Part shown: positions 54,068-63,591 of the stretch, in pieces
Position numbering within the stretch: the first letter of the stretch is position 1
Layout of the letters: the number at the start of each line of letters is the position of its first letter
Assembly (NCBI RefSeq): GCF_052119645.1
Contig: NZ_JBGQOM010000004.1
Coordinates: 62,001 to 126,000 of the forward strand
DNA from: Paraglaciecola sp030730205
GTDB lineage: Bacteria > Pseudomonadota > Gammaproteobacteria > Enterobacterales > Alteromonadaceae
Direction: 5' to 3'
DNA: 64,000 bases
Notes under the pieces: model-generated
Databases searched by the model: none
The model's input: the letters and a program-made list of their open reading frames with translations, nothing else
What the model was told of the DNA's origin: nothing
Position numbers and translations under genes: made by a program

Positions 54068-55285
54068 TCACAGTAACTTTATTCTCTCCGATGCCCACTG
54101 CAAACTCTGTTGAAAGCGCGCCAACACGTGGTCTAAATTAAAGTCTAATGCTTGGCAATACGTTTCAACATTACACCAATCAGCTGCTTCAAGTAATTCA
54201 CATAAGGCGAGGTATTCAGCTAATTTACCTTGACGCTTAATGAGTGCATCTTTGAGCGCCTGTGCGATGGGCAACTTTTCCATTAATTCTGCGATATTGG
54301 TATCAACCATGGCATCAATTAAAGAGAGTAAACCGATTAAAAAGGCAGAAGAGGGATCCGCACCTTGTTTATCCATTTTTACCATTTGCTCACAAAACCG
54401 TGCTCTTGCTAAGGCCATTACCGTTAATTCTTGTGGTTTACCATGGCTAAATTGTGCAGTAAATAACAGTGAGATAAAGCGCTTTAATTCAAGTAAACCG
54501 AACATTGTGATCGCTTGCTTGAGGCTTTCGATTTTAGCAACGCGCTTAAAAATAGGTGATTGGGCATAACGCAGTAGTTTAAAGGATAATTCGACATCGC
54601 CGGCAAAAATAATGGAAATTTTTTCTATATTCGGCTCTGGCTTGCACACTTCTGCCATTAAATTAACAAGGGAGAGTTGGGAAGGCTGAAAAGATATCGA
54701 TTTAATGACTTCCGGTTTACTAAAAAAATAGCCCTGAAAGTATTCACAGCCTATTTCTAGGGCGTGTTGATATTCAGTGTAAGTTTCAACTTTTTCTGCC
54801 AGAAGTTTAATATTAGGGTAAGGCTTTACTTCCTCAAGAATCTGCTTTATTTGGTCTTCTGACGATAAGGCATAATCAATTTTGATGATGTCGATATAAG
54901 GGAAAAAGTGTCGCCATAGGGGGTCATGTTCGTAGTCATCTAAGGCAAGTATATAGCCTTTTTCTTTGAGCTCGACGCAGGCTTGCAGTAAACGTTTTCC
55001 TGGTTTGGCTGTCTCTAAAATTTCTACCACAATTTGTTCTTTGGGCAATAATAAAGGGTAGCCGTTTAGCAAAGTATCGTGGGTGAAATTAATAAAAGCC
55101 AGTGTACCTTGTGTGAGGGTTTCTAACCCTAAATTGAATTGTAATCCTTCGATAAGCTTAGCGGTTGCTTGGTTGTCATTAATTTTAGGAAAAACATTTT
55201 CTAAACTTTGACGAAAAAGCAATTCATAAGCAAACAAGGACTTATCTCTATTCAAAATAGGCTGTCGAGCTGCGTAAAAACTCAA
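54068..55285 (-). CDS. EAL-HDOD signalling protein (YuxH/CdgJ type)
   Basis: 405 residues. N-terminal EAL-like domain (about 1-195) and C-terminal HDOD domain (about 200-390; LINLMAEVCKPEP start, LKLLRYAQSPIFKR, then FLIGLLSLIDAMVD). The EAL domain keeps YELLFR, KIDYAL, AEKVET and YFQGYFFSKP, but the DDFGTG metal motif reads DDYEHD, so phosphodiesterase activity is doubtful. EAL-HDOD proteins of this type act as c-di-GMP-linked regulators, for example of motility in Vibrio. Monocistronic. Confidence 0.88.
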   Translation of the reverse strand: MSFYAARQPILNRDKSLFAYELLFRQSLENVFPKINDNQATAKLIEGLQFNLGLETLTQGTLAFINFTHDTLLNGYPLLLPKEQIVVEILETAKPGKRLLQACVELKEKGYILALDDYEHDPLWRHFFPYIDIIKIDYALSSEDQIKQILEEVKPYPNIKLLAEKVETYTEYQHALEIGCEYFQGYFFSKPEVIKSISFQPSQLSLVNLMAEVCKPEPNIEKISIIFAGDVELSFKLLRYAQSPIFKRVAKIESLKQAITMFGLLELKRFISLLFTAQFSHGKPQELTVMALARARFCEQMVKMDKQGADPSSAFLIGLLSLIDAMVDTNIAELMEKLPIAQALKDALIKRQGKLAEYLALCELLEAADWCNVETYCQALDFNLDHVLARFQQSLQWASERIKLL

Positions 55286-55345
55286 GTTGGAACTCCTCTT
55301 ACAACATGGCTGAGTAAAAACCAGACATGTTGAGCCCGATAATTG

Positions 55346-56854
55346 TTATGAGTGAAACTCTCGTTCTACTCGTTCAAAAGTCGCTTTTATAGACTGATCT
55401 TGTTGTTTACTTAATACACTCACAACCACGATAGTAACACTACAGATAATGAATCCAGGGATAATTTCATACACTAATTGACTTAAGCTTTGACCGTTGA
55501 TAGCGATAGGTGCGTAAACCCAAATAAGCACAGTGATAGTGCCTGTTACCATACCAAGAATCGCCGCTGTTCTGGTCATATTGGGCCAATACAAACTCAG
55601 TAAAACCACTGGTCCAAACGCGGCGCCAAACCCTGCCCACGCATTACTCACTATTGACAATATAGAACTATCACGGTCTTGTGCCAATAAAATCGCTACT
55701 ATTGCCACTAAAGCCACAGACAGACGACCGACAAAAACTAATTCTCGCTGGCTGGCCTTTCGGCGGAAAAATAACTGATAAATATCGCCGGTTAACGAAC
55801 TGGAGGTCACTAATAGTTGTGAGGAAATCGTACTCATGATGGCTGCCAAAATAGCAGCCAATAAAAAGCCACTGACAAGTGGGTGAAAAAGTACATTAGA
55901 AAGATAAATAAAAATAGTCTCAGGATCCGCAATGCTTCCCGCTTGACTTTTAATATAAGCCATACCAAATAAACCAGTGGATAGGGCACCTACTAAGGTG
56001 ACTATCATCCAGCTCATGCCAATTCTGCGGGCAGTTTTAATATCCTTAACTGAACGAATGGCCATAAAACGCACAATAATATGCGGCTGACCAAAATAAC
56101 CCAGACCCCAAGACAACATCGATATTATTGTCAGTAGGGTAAGACTTTGGCCTGTCGAAGCGTCAGTAAAAACATCCAGAAAACTGTAATCACCTTTGGT
56201 TAAAATATCGCCAGTCAATTGTAAGTCACCAATGTGTAGCAAGGTCACCACAGGGACTAAAATAAGCGCCGCAAACATGATACAGCCTTGTACAAAATCT
56301 GTGATACTCACCGCTAAGAACCCGCCAAATAGCGTATAAGCGACGACGACACCCGCGGTAATGTACAAGCCGAGGTTATAGCTTAAGCCAAACGATGATT
56401 CGAACAGCTTGCCACCTGCCACCATTCCTGATGAGGTGTAAACCGCAAAAAATACAATAATAACGATAGAAGATATGACCCTTAATAAATGACTATTATC
56501 GTTAAAACGATTTTCAAAATAATCGGGAATAGTAATCGCGTTATTGGCAAATTCGGTATAAACCCTTAACCTAGGGGCTATCAAAACGTAATTTAAATAC
56601 GCGCCAAAGGTCAAACCTATGGCAATCCAGCCACTTGATAAGCCAGACACATACATGGCGCCCGGCAAACCCATTAACATCCAGCCGCTCATATCTGAAG
56701 CACCTGCAGAAAGTGCGGTAACTTTTGGGCTTAAACTTCTTCCACCCAGCATATAGCCCGAAACATCAGTATTCGCTTGTTTGAATGAAAACAGGCCAAT
56801 TGCCAGTACCACAACAAAGTACAAGCCTAGGGAAATAAAAACTGTGGGTTCCAT
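55346..56854 (-). CDS. putP: Sodium/proline symporter
   Basis: Sodium:solute symporter (SSF) with about 13 membrane helices. PutP-like start with DVSGYMLGGRSLSPKVTALSAGASDMSGWMLMGLPG (about 30-65) and the helix GWIAIGLTFGAYLNY. 502 residues matches E. coli PutP. No putA is adjacent. Divergent from elaA across 87 bp. Confidence 0.93.
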   Translation of the reverse strand: MEPTVFISLGLYFVVVLAIGLFSFKQANTDVSGYMLGGRSLSPKVTALSAGASDMSGWMLMGLPGAMYVSGLSSGWIAIGLTFGAYLNYVLIAPRLRVYTEFANNAITIPDYFENRFNDNSHLLRVISSIVIIVFFAVYTSSGMVAGGKLFESSFGLSYNLGLYITAGVVVAYTLFGGFLAVSITDFVQGCIMFAALILVPVVTLLHIGDLQLTGDILTKGDYSFLDVFTDASTGQSLTLLTIISMLSWGLGYFGQPHIIVRFMAIRSVKDIKTARRIGMSWMIVTLVGALSTGLFGMAYIKSQAGSIADPETIFIYLSNVLFHPLVSGFLLAAILAAIMSTISSQLLVTSSSLTGDIYQLFFRRKASQRELVFVGRLSVALVAIVAILLAQDRDSSILSIVSNAWAGFGAAFGPVVLLSLYWPNMTRTAAILGMVTGTITVLIWVYAPIAINGQSLSQLVYEIIPGFIICSVTIVVVSVLSKQQDQSIKATFERVEREFHS

Positions 56855-56941
56855 CTATACCTCTATTGTTTGACTGTGGTGACAATGGTTAAATACTAAA
56901 AAACATAACGAGGTGGTACGGAACGCCATGCTAGCAACAGT

Positions 56942-57424
56942 ATGAAAAATTCTCTACAAAAATCAACGCATTATATTCAATCTCTTCAATTTGAAGATTT
57001 AAGTTGTCAGCAGTTTTATAGGGTGGCTAAATTACGTCAAGATGTGTTTATTGTTGAACAACAAAGTATTTATTCGGACTTAGATGGGCTCGATCAACAA
57101 GCCATGCACTATTTGTGCTGGTCGTCTGAGCAAAATGATGCCGAACTCATTGGGTATGCACGTACTCGTCAATCGCAAGATTTAATTCATTTTAGTATTG
57201 AGCGCGTTGTCTTCTCGAATTTGAGCCGGGGTAAAGGGCTAGGCGCGGCGCTGATGCGTTTGATGATAAACGATATCATCTTAAAAAATACGGGCGCTGA
57301 CATCACCCTTTCTGCTCAACTTGAGGCGCAAAAGTTTTATGAAAAACTAGGGTTTGTGGCAAAAGGAGAGTCGTATGACGATGGCGGGATCGAACACGTC
57401 ACAATGCATTTTAATTCGCAATAA
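56942..57424 (+). CDS. elaA: GNAT acetyltransferase, ElaA family
   Basis: 160 residues. The acetyl-CoA binding motif reads SRGKGLGAALMRLMI (about 97-111), and the front part FYRVAKLRQDVFIVEQQSIYSDLDGLDQ is characteristic of ElaA. The substrate is unknown. Confidence 0.88.
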   Translation: MKNSLQKSTHYIQSLQFEDLSCQQFYRVAKLRQDVFIVEQQSIYSDLDGLDQQAMHYLCWSSEQNDAELIGYARTRQSQDLIHFSIERVVFSNLSRGKGLGAALMRLMINDIILKNTGADITLSAQLEAQKFYEKLGFVAKGESYDDGGIEHVTMHFNSQ

Positions 57425-57433
57425 CGATACTCT

Positions 57434-57471
57434 GTTCAGCTTTACCATCGGTTAACTGGTAAAGTCTGAAC
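57434..57471. terminator. Inverted repeat between convergent elaA and DUF3379 genes
   Basis: GTTCAG-C-TTTACCA pairs with TGGTAAA-GT-CTGAAC (13 bp with small bulge, 9-nt loop). No long T tract follows; a shared stop for both genes is plausible. Confidence 0.5.
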
Positions 57472-57482
57472 CGATCTTCAGT

Positions 57483-58184
57483 TTATGCCGAAAACTGAAT
57501 ACTTTTGCTGAGTCTATCTCTCATCCTAGCCACATCGGATGGCACATCACTCACAATCACTAGGCTGGCTTTGCTTAGGTTGTAGGCTTCACTGTTCCAC
57601 TTACCTTTTACTGCGCTGTCGATTGCATAGCCCTGCATGTTGGGGACAATAAAAACACTGACTTTGCCATTATCACCTTGCATCACTAAATGCAGGCTCT
57701 TGATATTGTCAAAATCGCAAAAGTTGGCGTAATAGATTTGTCCGGTATTGGCTGTCATTTCACCACCAAATCGCGCCAGCTTGGCATTCACTTGAGACAA
57801 GCTAATATCTTCACTTGCCCCTAAGGCATAGTCGCCTTCATGTAAGACGTGGGCAATACCATATTCAGATAGGCTAGCAGCCTCTTTAAATTGCCATTGA
57901 GTCACACTAATACCCAAAATAAACGCCACCGAGGCCGCTAATGCTAATTGAATAAAATGACTCCGCTGACGTTTTTGAGTATGAACAGCCATAGTTTGAC
58001 GAAGTAACAAACGATGCGCGAGACCATCTGGTACAGGTATGTTGCTTGCTTCGGTAATTTTTTTATCTAGCTGTTTAATTTCTTTAACAAAAGCCTGTTT
58101 TTTGAGATCATCGGCAGTAGCCTTAGCAAGCTCTTTGTCATTTGGATCAGCTAAGACCGCTCGACGAAATTCTAATTCATCCAT
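57483..58184 (-). CDS. DUF3379 protein, probable membrane anti-sigma factor
   Basis: 233 residues. A soluble N-terminal part (about 1-75, cytoplasmic by inference), a single membrane helix (about 79-98), and a periplasmic C-terminal domain. It matches the DUF3379 family. Its start overlaps the sigma-factor stop by 8 bp, the usual sign of a sigma/anti-sigma pair. The role is inferred from this arrangement; no zinc-binding HxxxCxxC motif is present. Confidence 0.8.
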   Translation of the reverse strand: MDELEFRRAVLADPNDKELAKATADDLKKQAFVKEIKQLDKKITEASNIPVPDGLAHRLLLRQTMAVHTQKRQRSHFIQLALAASVAFILGISVTQWQFKEAASLSEYGIAHVLHEGDYALGASEDISLSQVNAKLARFGGEMTANTGQIYYANFCDFDNIKSLHLVMQGDNGKVSVFIVPNMQGYAIDSAVKGKWNSEAYNLSKASLVIVSDVPSDVARMRDRLSKSIQFSA

Positions 58185-58734
58185 TTTGGCGTCCTCTGTG
58201 CTCGTTCGCTTTTTCTAAAGCCTCTTTTACCTGATTGCGCGCTCTAAATAATCGTGTCATCACTGTATTCTTATTCAAATTAAGTTGTTCTGCGATTTCA
58301 TCGCCTGAATAACCAAATATAATTTGCAGCATAAGCGGCTCTTTATATTCATCGCTTAAGGCGTTCATAATTGCGCGTAATTCTCGATGTTCTATTTCTA
58401 CTTCACTACTTAATTGTTCGTCAATAATGGCAACATCATCGATATCCACTAAATCAAATTGTTTGCGTTCAAAACGGCGAGCATTTTCTCGGCGTAATAT
58501 CGTGATAAGCCATGATTTAGCTGCTTTTTCATCTTGTAATGTATCTAGGCTTTTCCACGCGCGCAGGAACGTTTCCTGAGTAATATCCTCAGCGACCGCT
58601 TTATCTTTGACTAGCCAATACGCATAGCGAAAAATATCGGCGTGTAATGCCAATACTAATGCTTCATATCGTTGTTGTTTACTTGCCATGTCACTAGAGA
58701 CCGAGGCTTCTTTATTTTGCTTTCGCCAAAACAT
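58177..58734 (-). CDS. ECF-type sigma-70 family RNA polymerase sigma factor
   Basis: About 185 residues. Sigma region 2 (LHADIFRYAYWLVKDKAVAEDITQETFLRAWKSL, about 28-61) and region 4 (LMLQIIFGYSGDEIAEQLNLNKNTVMTRLFRARNQVKEAL, about 135-175) are complete. ATG 58734 with GGAAAA upstream is preferred; a GTG at 58746 would add four residues. Paired with the DUF3379 protein. Regulon unknown. Confidence 0.9.
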   Translation of the reverse strand: MFWRKQNKEASVSSDMASKQQRYEALVLALHADIFRYAYWLVKDKAVAEDITQETFLRAWKSLDTLQDEKAAKSWLITILRRENARRFERKQFDLVDIDDVAIIDEQLSSEVEIEHRELRAIMNALSDEYKEPLMLQIIFGYSGDEIAEQLNLNKNTVMTRLFRARNQVKEALEKANEHRGRQNG

Positions 58735-58893
58735 AAATTTTTCCACTGTTTAGCTCACTGATGGAATATAAAGGTAAAAATGCGAGCGCGAGCTGGTGAA
58801 GATAGAACGTATTATGCGTGAATCCATGGGGCTAGCCTAGTTTGAAGCAGTGAATTTTAGGATGAGCCGTCGCTCAGATTGAATGTCAGAGCA

Positions 58894-58922
58894 GTTAGTA
58901 GGCAAAGGTAGTGCCTACTAAC
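58894..58922. repeat. Hairpin downstream of batD
   Basis: GTTAGTAGGC (58894-58903) and GCCTACTAAC (58913-58922) form a perfect 10-bp stem with a 9-nt loop, 18 bp after the batD stop. No T tract follows, so it may be a weak end signal for the bat operon. Confidence 0.5.
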
Positions 58923-58940
58923 TACCATAAGCACCGAGGA

Positions 58941-60662
58941 TTATACGCTAGGATAGAGCGGTTTTAAATTAAGCTGTTCCGACTTGGATTTGTTTCCATG
59001 GCTTTTTACATAAGGTTTAAGGGCTGCATGCAGCGCCTTGTTATCCCAAGTATTTGGCGTTTGGCCGTATTGCGATGCCAGCATCAGGTTAACTTCGTTG
59101 CTTAACTTAGGGTCTTGGATACACTGCAGGGATTGCGTTAGCGTGAGATTGGCTTGCCCCACGAAACGCGCTAAAAATGGCCCTAATAATGACGTGATTT
59201 GTTTGACATCAGATTGTTTGATGGCGTGTTGTAAGAGACGCCACTGATCGCCTGTCTGCGGTTTTTGTTGTGCTGTTTTACTTGACTTGCTGCTGACTTG
59301 CGGGGGGCGAGATTTTATCAACCAAAACCCTAGTACTAGGGTCAACAGCCACAAAATAAATAATACCGCACTCACACCTTTCCAGAACGGATCGGCCTCA
59401 GTTTCAATAATACTGGGCGCTTGCGCATTGTTTGGCTCCAACGCCCCCTTAACATCTATCAGGCCTGGATTATCACTCAAAGGCAAAGGGGCAGTACTTT
59501 GGTTAAGGGACGGCAAAATCGTTAGGTTTTTTTCGGGTAGAGTCGTAAATTCGGTCTTCTTAGTGAGTACGTTAAACCAGGGAACTTGCACTGCAGGCAA
59601 CACAAGCTGACCCGCTTCACTAGGAATAATCGCAACCGACTCTTTGCGCTGGGCAATCAATGTTTGGTCTTTCTCAACCGTGGTGGTTTCAGCTTGATCC
59701 GGGTAGGATTTTACAGAATTGGGGTAAACACCGTTGATAGCGGGTAATTGTTCTTCTACAACGCCAATTGCCGTGAGCGTAATAGTGCGGGTTATAGGCT
59801 CCCCTACATGATATTGCTGAGGATTGCCTTGCCATTCTTCATTTATTTGCACAAAGTCGCTAGGCAGCCAATGATGAGGATAATCGCTTGGAATAGGTAA
59901 GACCGTAATAGCTTGGCTTTGTCCAACGCGATTTACCGGTGTACTACGATTAAAAAAGCCAAAACTTTGACGTGAATTATCAATAATTTCACCTTCAAAC
60001 AGAGGGCCTTCGATGGTAAAAGTACCGCTTTTTTGGGGAATGATTGCGAAGGTTCGTTCAATGACGCGGTAACGACGGCCGTCTTTTATTTCGCTGTATT
60101 CTTTATCTTTACCAATTTGTCTAATGTCTGCGTTTTCTAAACGCGGATTAGCAAGACTGCCTCTTTGTAATTCTTGGCCTAAATACAGTTTCACCGTATA
60201 GCGTAACTGCTGTTGCAGATACGCTTCTGGCACATCAACTTCTGTTGTAATAAAAATATCTCTACCCTGAGTCGCACCGCTTGACGACACAGGGACCACC
60301 ATTAGTTGAATCGCTTGGGTCTTTTGACCCCCGACATCAAAAGCTGGAATAGTAAAACGGCCTTCTTTACGCGGGATTAGTACGGTTGTCCAAATTGTGG
60401 TTCGAGTCGTATTAAAATTTATCATTTGGGTTTGGGTGCTGACGGAAGTTCTGCCCACTACAAAATCTTTCATGAGTACTGATGGATCAAATGCTGAGCG
60501 GTCAACATCGTCGTTGGCGGTGATAGTCAAATTAAAAGACTCATCAGCCATCACTGGATTTTTGTCAACACTGGCAATCACTTCATTGGGTTTAGCGTTC
60601 ACGCTGGTCACATATAACAGCAATAAACTTAGGCTGACGATTAATAATTTTATGGCTCTCAC
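58941..60662 (-). CDS. batD: BatD family protein
   Basis: 573 residues. A signal peptide (about 1-23, ending SVNA) starts a periplasmic oxygen-tolerance-family domain (VDKNPVMADESFNLTITAND, then IPRKEGRFTIPAFDVGGQKTQAIQLMVVP), and a membrane helix (about 425-447) is followed by a cytoplasmic tail. BatD belongs to the Bat membrane complex named for aerotolerance in Bacteroides; its molecular task is not known. It starts 2 bp after the VWA-TPR gene. Confidence 0.9.
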   Translation of the reverse strand: MRAIKLLIVSLSLLLLYVTSVNAKPNEVIASVDKNPVMADESFNLTITANDDVDRSAFDPSVLMKDFVVGRTSVSTQTQMINFNTTRTTIWTTVLIPRKEGRFTIPAFDVGGQKTQAIQLMVVPVSSSGATQGRDIFITTEVDVPEAYLQQQLRYTVKLYLGQELQRGSLANPRLENADIRQIGKDKEYSEIKDGRRYRVIERTFAIIPQKSGTFTIEGPLFEGEIIDNSRQSFGFFNRSTPVNRVGQSQAITVLPIPSDYPHHWLPSDFVQINEEWQGNPQQYHVGEPITRTITLTAIGVVEEQLPAINGVYPNSVKSYPDQAETTTVEKDQTLIAQRKESVAIIPSEAGQLVLPAVQVPWFNVLTKKTEFTTLPEKNLTILPSLNQSTAPLPLSDNPGLIDVKGALEPNNAQAPSIIETEADPFWKGVSAVLFILWLLTLVLGFWLIKSRPPQVSSKSSKTAQQKPQTGDQWRLLQHAIKQSDVKQITSLLGPFLARFVGQANLTLTQSLQCIQDPKLSNEVNLMLASQYGQTPNTWDNKALHAALKPYVKSHGNKSKSEQLNLKPLYPSV

Positions 60663-60664
60663 GG

Positions 60665-62584
60665 TTACCAGTTCCTCTCTAAATTGCTGGGTACTCTTTC
60701 ACGTTTACGTTGCTGCGCCTCTATTTGCATCTTTCTTTTTAACAAAAAGGCCGGATCGTCGGGCACGCGATTTAGTAAAGTTTGCATGCGCTGCATTTGC
60801 TCTTTTTCTTCATCTGTTAATTCTTTAGTTTGCTCAGCCATCGCCTGTTGCTGGGCCTCTTGCGAAGGGTTTTCTGGCTCTTGTTCAGATTCAGATGGTT
60901 GCGCTTGTTGTTGCTCGGGCTCTTTTGAATCAGTTTGGGATCCCTTCGTATTGCTATTTTGTGCTTTAGTATTTTCTTGTTCAGCCTTGCTATCTTGACT
61001 CTCCTGCTTGTCAGAAGCCTGATCTTGATTTTGTTGTTCTGAATCTTGAGGTTGAGACTGTTGGTCTGAGTCCTGATTTTGTTGGTTCTGTTGATCTTGA
61101 TCTTGCTCTGAGTTATCACCGTCTTGGTTTTGCTGCGGGTCATTTTGTTGATCAGATTGTTCATTTTGCTGATCTTGTTGCTGCTGTTCTTGCTGTTCAA
61201 GCAGTTTCTCTAAAAAAGTCTTATTGGCTAAGGCATCTTGATGATCTGCTTGTTCGGCAAGGACCTCCTTATACAATGCAATTGCCTCAGGATATTTGCC
61301 TAACTGTGCCAAGGTATTCGCTTGGTTATAGCGCCCATCGATACTATCTATTTGGCTAAATGCCTTTAGCGCTTGTTCGTAGTTTTCATCTTTGTATAGA
61401 GACGAGCCTGCCCACAACGGATCTTCAAAGGTCTCTGCCGCGTGTTTAAACTCTTTGGCGTGAAAGGCTTCTAAACCTTGTTGGTCTTTGGTTTTCCACA
61501 TGTCTTGCCACCAACCTGCTTCCGCTTGTGGCGCATACATCGGTAGAGCAAAAGCGATGAGAAAAACAGGGATTAAGCCTTTTCGAAAGCTGTAAGCGGC
61601 CAAGGGAAGCAGCAAGAGAAGTAAATAAGGTCCTAATTCTTGCCATTTATCACCAAAGTTATCATCGCCAGCAGATTCTTGCTCGCCAGCATTATTGTCT
61701 AGCAGGGTTTGATTCATGAGATAGTCAATGTCACTATCATCACTTTGTAAAGGAGCATAGCGGCCTCCACCTTGTTTGGCTAAAGTTTGCAGATTGCTGG
61801 TAGGTAGTTTGGGGATCACAATAGCGCCGTTGGAGTCTTTTAATAACTCTCCATTGAGTGTTTGTACCGGGGCACCTTCCTCAGTACCCACCGCTAAGAT
61901 AGATAAGCGATAACTTGATTTGTTTAATAAGTCGCTGATTTCTTTTAATTGACGATTATCTACACCGTCAGTTATCCAAAAAATATCTCCCTGCTGATAA
62001 TTCGCGCTTTTAAGGAGATCAAATGCAGTTTGCAAACCTAAGACAGGGTCGCTACCCGGTATCGGCATAATCTCGGGGCTTAAGCTGGGAATCAACGCCG
62101 TTAAATTTTGCCCATCACTGCTAAGCGGACTAATGGTAAATGCATCTCCTGCATAAGCCACTAAACCTGTTTCACCTTCGGTTAATTTTTTGACTAAATC
62201 AATGGCCTTATATTTTGCGCGAGTCAAGCGGTTTGGTTTGATGTCAGTCGCTCGCATCGACATAGACATATCCATTAGTACCACCTTACCGGTGTTTAAC
62301 TGAAAAACGGGTTGTGGCAAGCGTTCCCAAGTGGGGCCGGCTAAAGCAAGTGTTGCTAACAACCAACCAAGAACGAGTAATCCAAAAGGGTATTTGTGAG
62401 ATTTTTGTGTACCATGACTAACAAGATGTTTGTATAGGTGTCCCGCCAGTACAGACTGCCAGCCTGTTTGCTGTTTACTAAAATAAGCTAATAAGATTGC
62501 AATGATAAAAAGGGGGACAAGTGCCCATAGCCATTGAATTCGTAAAAAGTGAAAGTCTTGTAGTTGCAGTAAAAACTCACTCAT
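60665..62584 (-). CDS. VWA and TPR domain protein (BatB-BatC fusion)
   Basis: 639 residues. Membrane helix, VWA domain (about 85-290) with the MIDAS sequence DMSMSM, second helix pair (about 305-350), two to three TPR repeats (about 365-455), then about 120 residues (about 460-580) of Gln/Asn/Asp/Ser-rich low-complexity sequence and a charged C-terminal end. BatB-type VWA and BatC-type TPR are separate genes in Bacteroides and joined here, as in other Gammaproteobacteria. TAATG overlap with batA. Confidence 0.9.
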   Translation of the reverse strand: MSEFLLQLQDFHFLRIQWLWALVPLFIIAILLAYFSKQQTGWQSVLAGHLYKHLVSHGTQKSHKYPFGLLVLGWLLATLALAGPTWERLPQPVFQLNTGKVVLMDMSMSMRATDIKPNRLTRAKYKAIDLVKKLTEGETGLVAYAGDAFTISPLSSDGQNLTALIPSLSPEIMPIPGSDPVLGLQTAFDLLKSANYQQGDIFWITDGVDNRQLKEISDLLNKSSYRLSILAVGTEEGAPVQTLNGELLKDSNGAIVIPKLPTSNLQTLAKQGGGRYAPLQSDDSDIDYLMNQTLLDNNAGEQESAGDDNFGDKWQELGPYLLLLLLPLAAYSFRKGLIPVFLIAFALPMYAPQAEAGWWQDMWKTKDQQGLEAFHAKEFKHAAETFEDPLWAGSSLYKDENYEQALKAFSQIDSIDGRYNQANTLAQLGKYPEAIALYKEVLAEQADHQDALANKTFLEKLLEQQEQQQQDQQNEQSDQQNDPQQNQDGDNSEQDQDQQNQQNQDSDQQSQPQDSEQQNQDQASDKQESQDSKAEQENTKAQNSNTKGSQTDSKEPEQQQAQPSESEQEPENPSQEAQQQAMAEQTKELTDEEKEQMQRMQTLLNRVPDDPAFLLKRKMQIEAQQRKRERVPSNLERNW

Positions 62585-63591
62585 TACCTAGTCCTCCCTA
62601 AGCGCGCGGTAATGCCTTTGGCTGACAGTATCTGATACAAACTCAGTAATACGGTCAAAAGAAGTGATAGCGCCAAAGGATAATAAAACAGCGCTTGCAA
62701 GGGGCGCATCTGGCGACTTTCTCTGGCAATCGGCTCAAGCTCATCCAGTTTGGCGTAAATATTTTGCAGCGAAGCCACATCGCGGGCTCTAAAATATTGA
62801 CCACCAGTAGAGGTGGCTATTTGGGTCAGCATATCTTCATCCAACTCTTGAGAGGGATTAATTTGCCGACTACCAAAAAAGCTTTGCATCATCATTTTGT
62901 CGGCGCCAACACCAATAGTATAAACAGTTACTTCGTTGTTAATCGCCAATTCATTTGCCTGTTCGGGTGTGATGTTACCAGCGGTATTTTGGCCATCCGT
63001 CAATAAAATCAGGACTTTGTTAGACTCTTCTCTGGCATTGAAACGTTTGATCGCAAGGCCAATGGCATCACCAATGGCGGTTTGTTCACCCACTAATCCT
63101 ATCAAAGACTCTTTGAGTAATTGGTTGACAGTATCGCGATCATAAGTAAGCGGGGCTTGTAAATAGGCGGTATCGGCAAAAAGAATTAGGCCCAAGCGGT
63201 CACCGACTCGGCGCTCAATAAAGTCACTCAAAACATACTTGATCATTTGTAGTCGGTCTACTTGGCGGCCATTCACTTCCATATCTTCCATTTTCATACT
63301 GCCGGAGAGATCGACTGCAATCATCAAATCTCTACCTTCAGCGGGTATATTCACAGGCTCGCCAAGCCATTGAGGGCGAGCAGCGGCTATTACTAAGGCG
63401 GACCAAGCGACCGCGGCAATGAGTATTCGTATTTTATTGGTTTTTTTACTGATGTGGTCAGCTGCGAACCCTTTTATTAAATGCGGCACTTTTAACGCTG
63501 CGGGCTGCACTTCCTGTCGAGCAGGTAATAAATAAACAACAATAGGCAAGGGCAGCGCAAGTAGTACCCATATCCAAGCAAACTCAAACAT
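62584..63591 (-). CDS. batA: VWA domain protein (BatA)
   Basis: 335 residues. Membrane helices at the N-terminus (about 5-20 and 50-72) and C-terminus (about 300-320) surround a VWA domain with an intact MIDAS, DLSGSMK (about 93-99), and VLILLTDGQNTAGN. ATG 63591 has a perfect AAGGAG; an upstream in-frame start at 63624 lacks one. It overlaps the preceding gene by 8 bp. Likely interacts with a MoxR AAA ATPase encoded beyond the window. Confidence 0.9.
   Translation of the reverse strand: MFEFAWIWVLLALPLPIVVYLLPARQEVQPAALKVPHLIKGFAADHISKKTNKIRILIAAVAWSALVIAAARPQWLGEPVNIPAEGRDLMIAVDLSGSMKMEDMEVNGRQVDRLQMIKYVLSDFIERRVGDRLGLILFADTAYLQAPLTYDRDTVNQLLKESLIGLVGEQTAIGDAIGLAIKRFNAREESNKVLILLTDGQNTAGNITPEQANELAINNEVTVYTIGVGADKMMMQSFFGSRQINPSQELDEDMLTQIATSTGGQYFRARDVASLQNIYAKLDELEPIARESRQMRPLQALFYYPLALSLLLTVLLSLYQILSAKGITARLGRTR

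Noticed and set aside
60684..61200. Open frames on both strands of the batB-batC Gln/Asn-rich tract
   Set aside because: They are shadows caused by the biased codon use of the real minus-strand gene; their translations are Cys/Ser-rich or Asn/Lys-rich low complexity.
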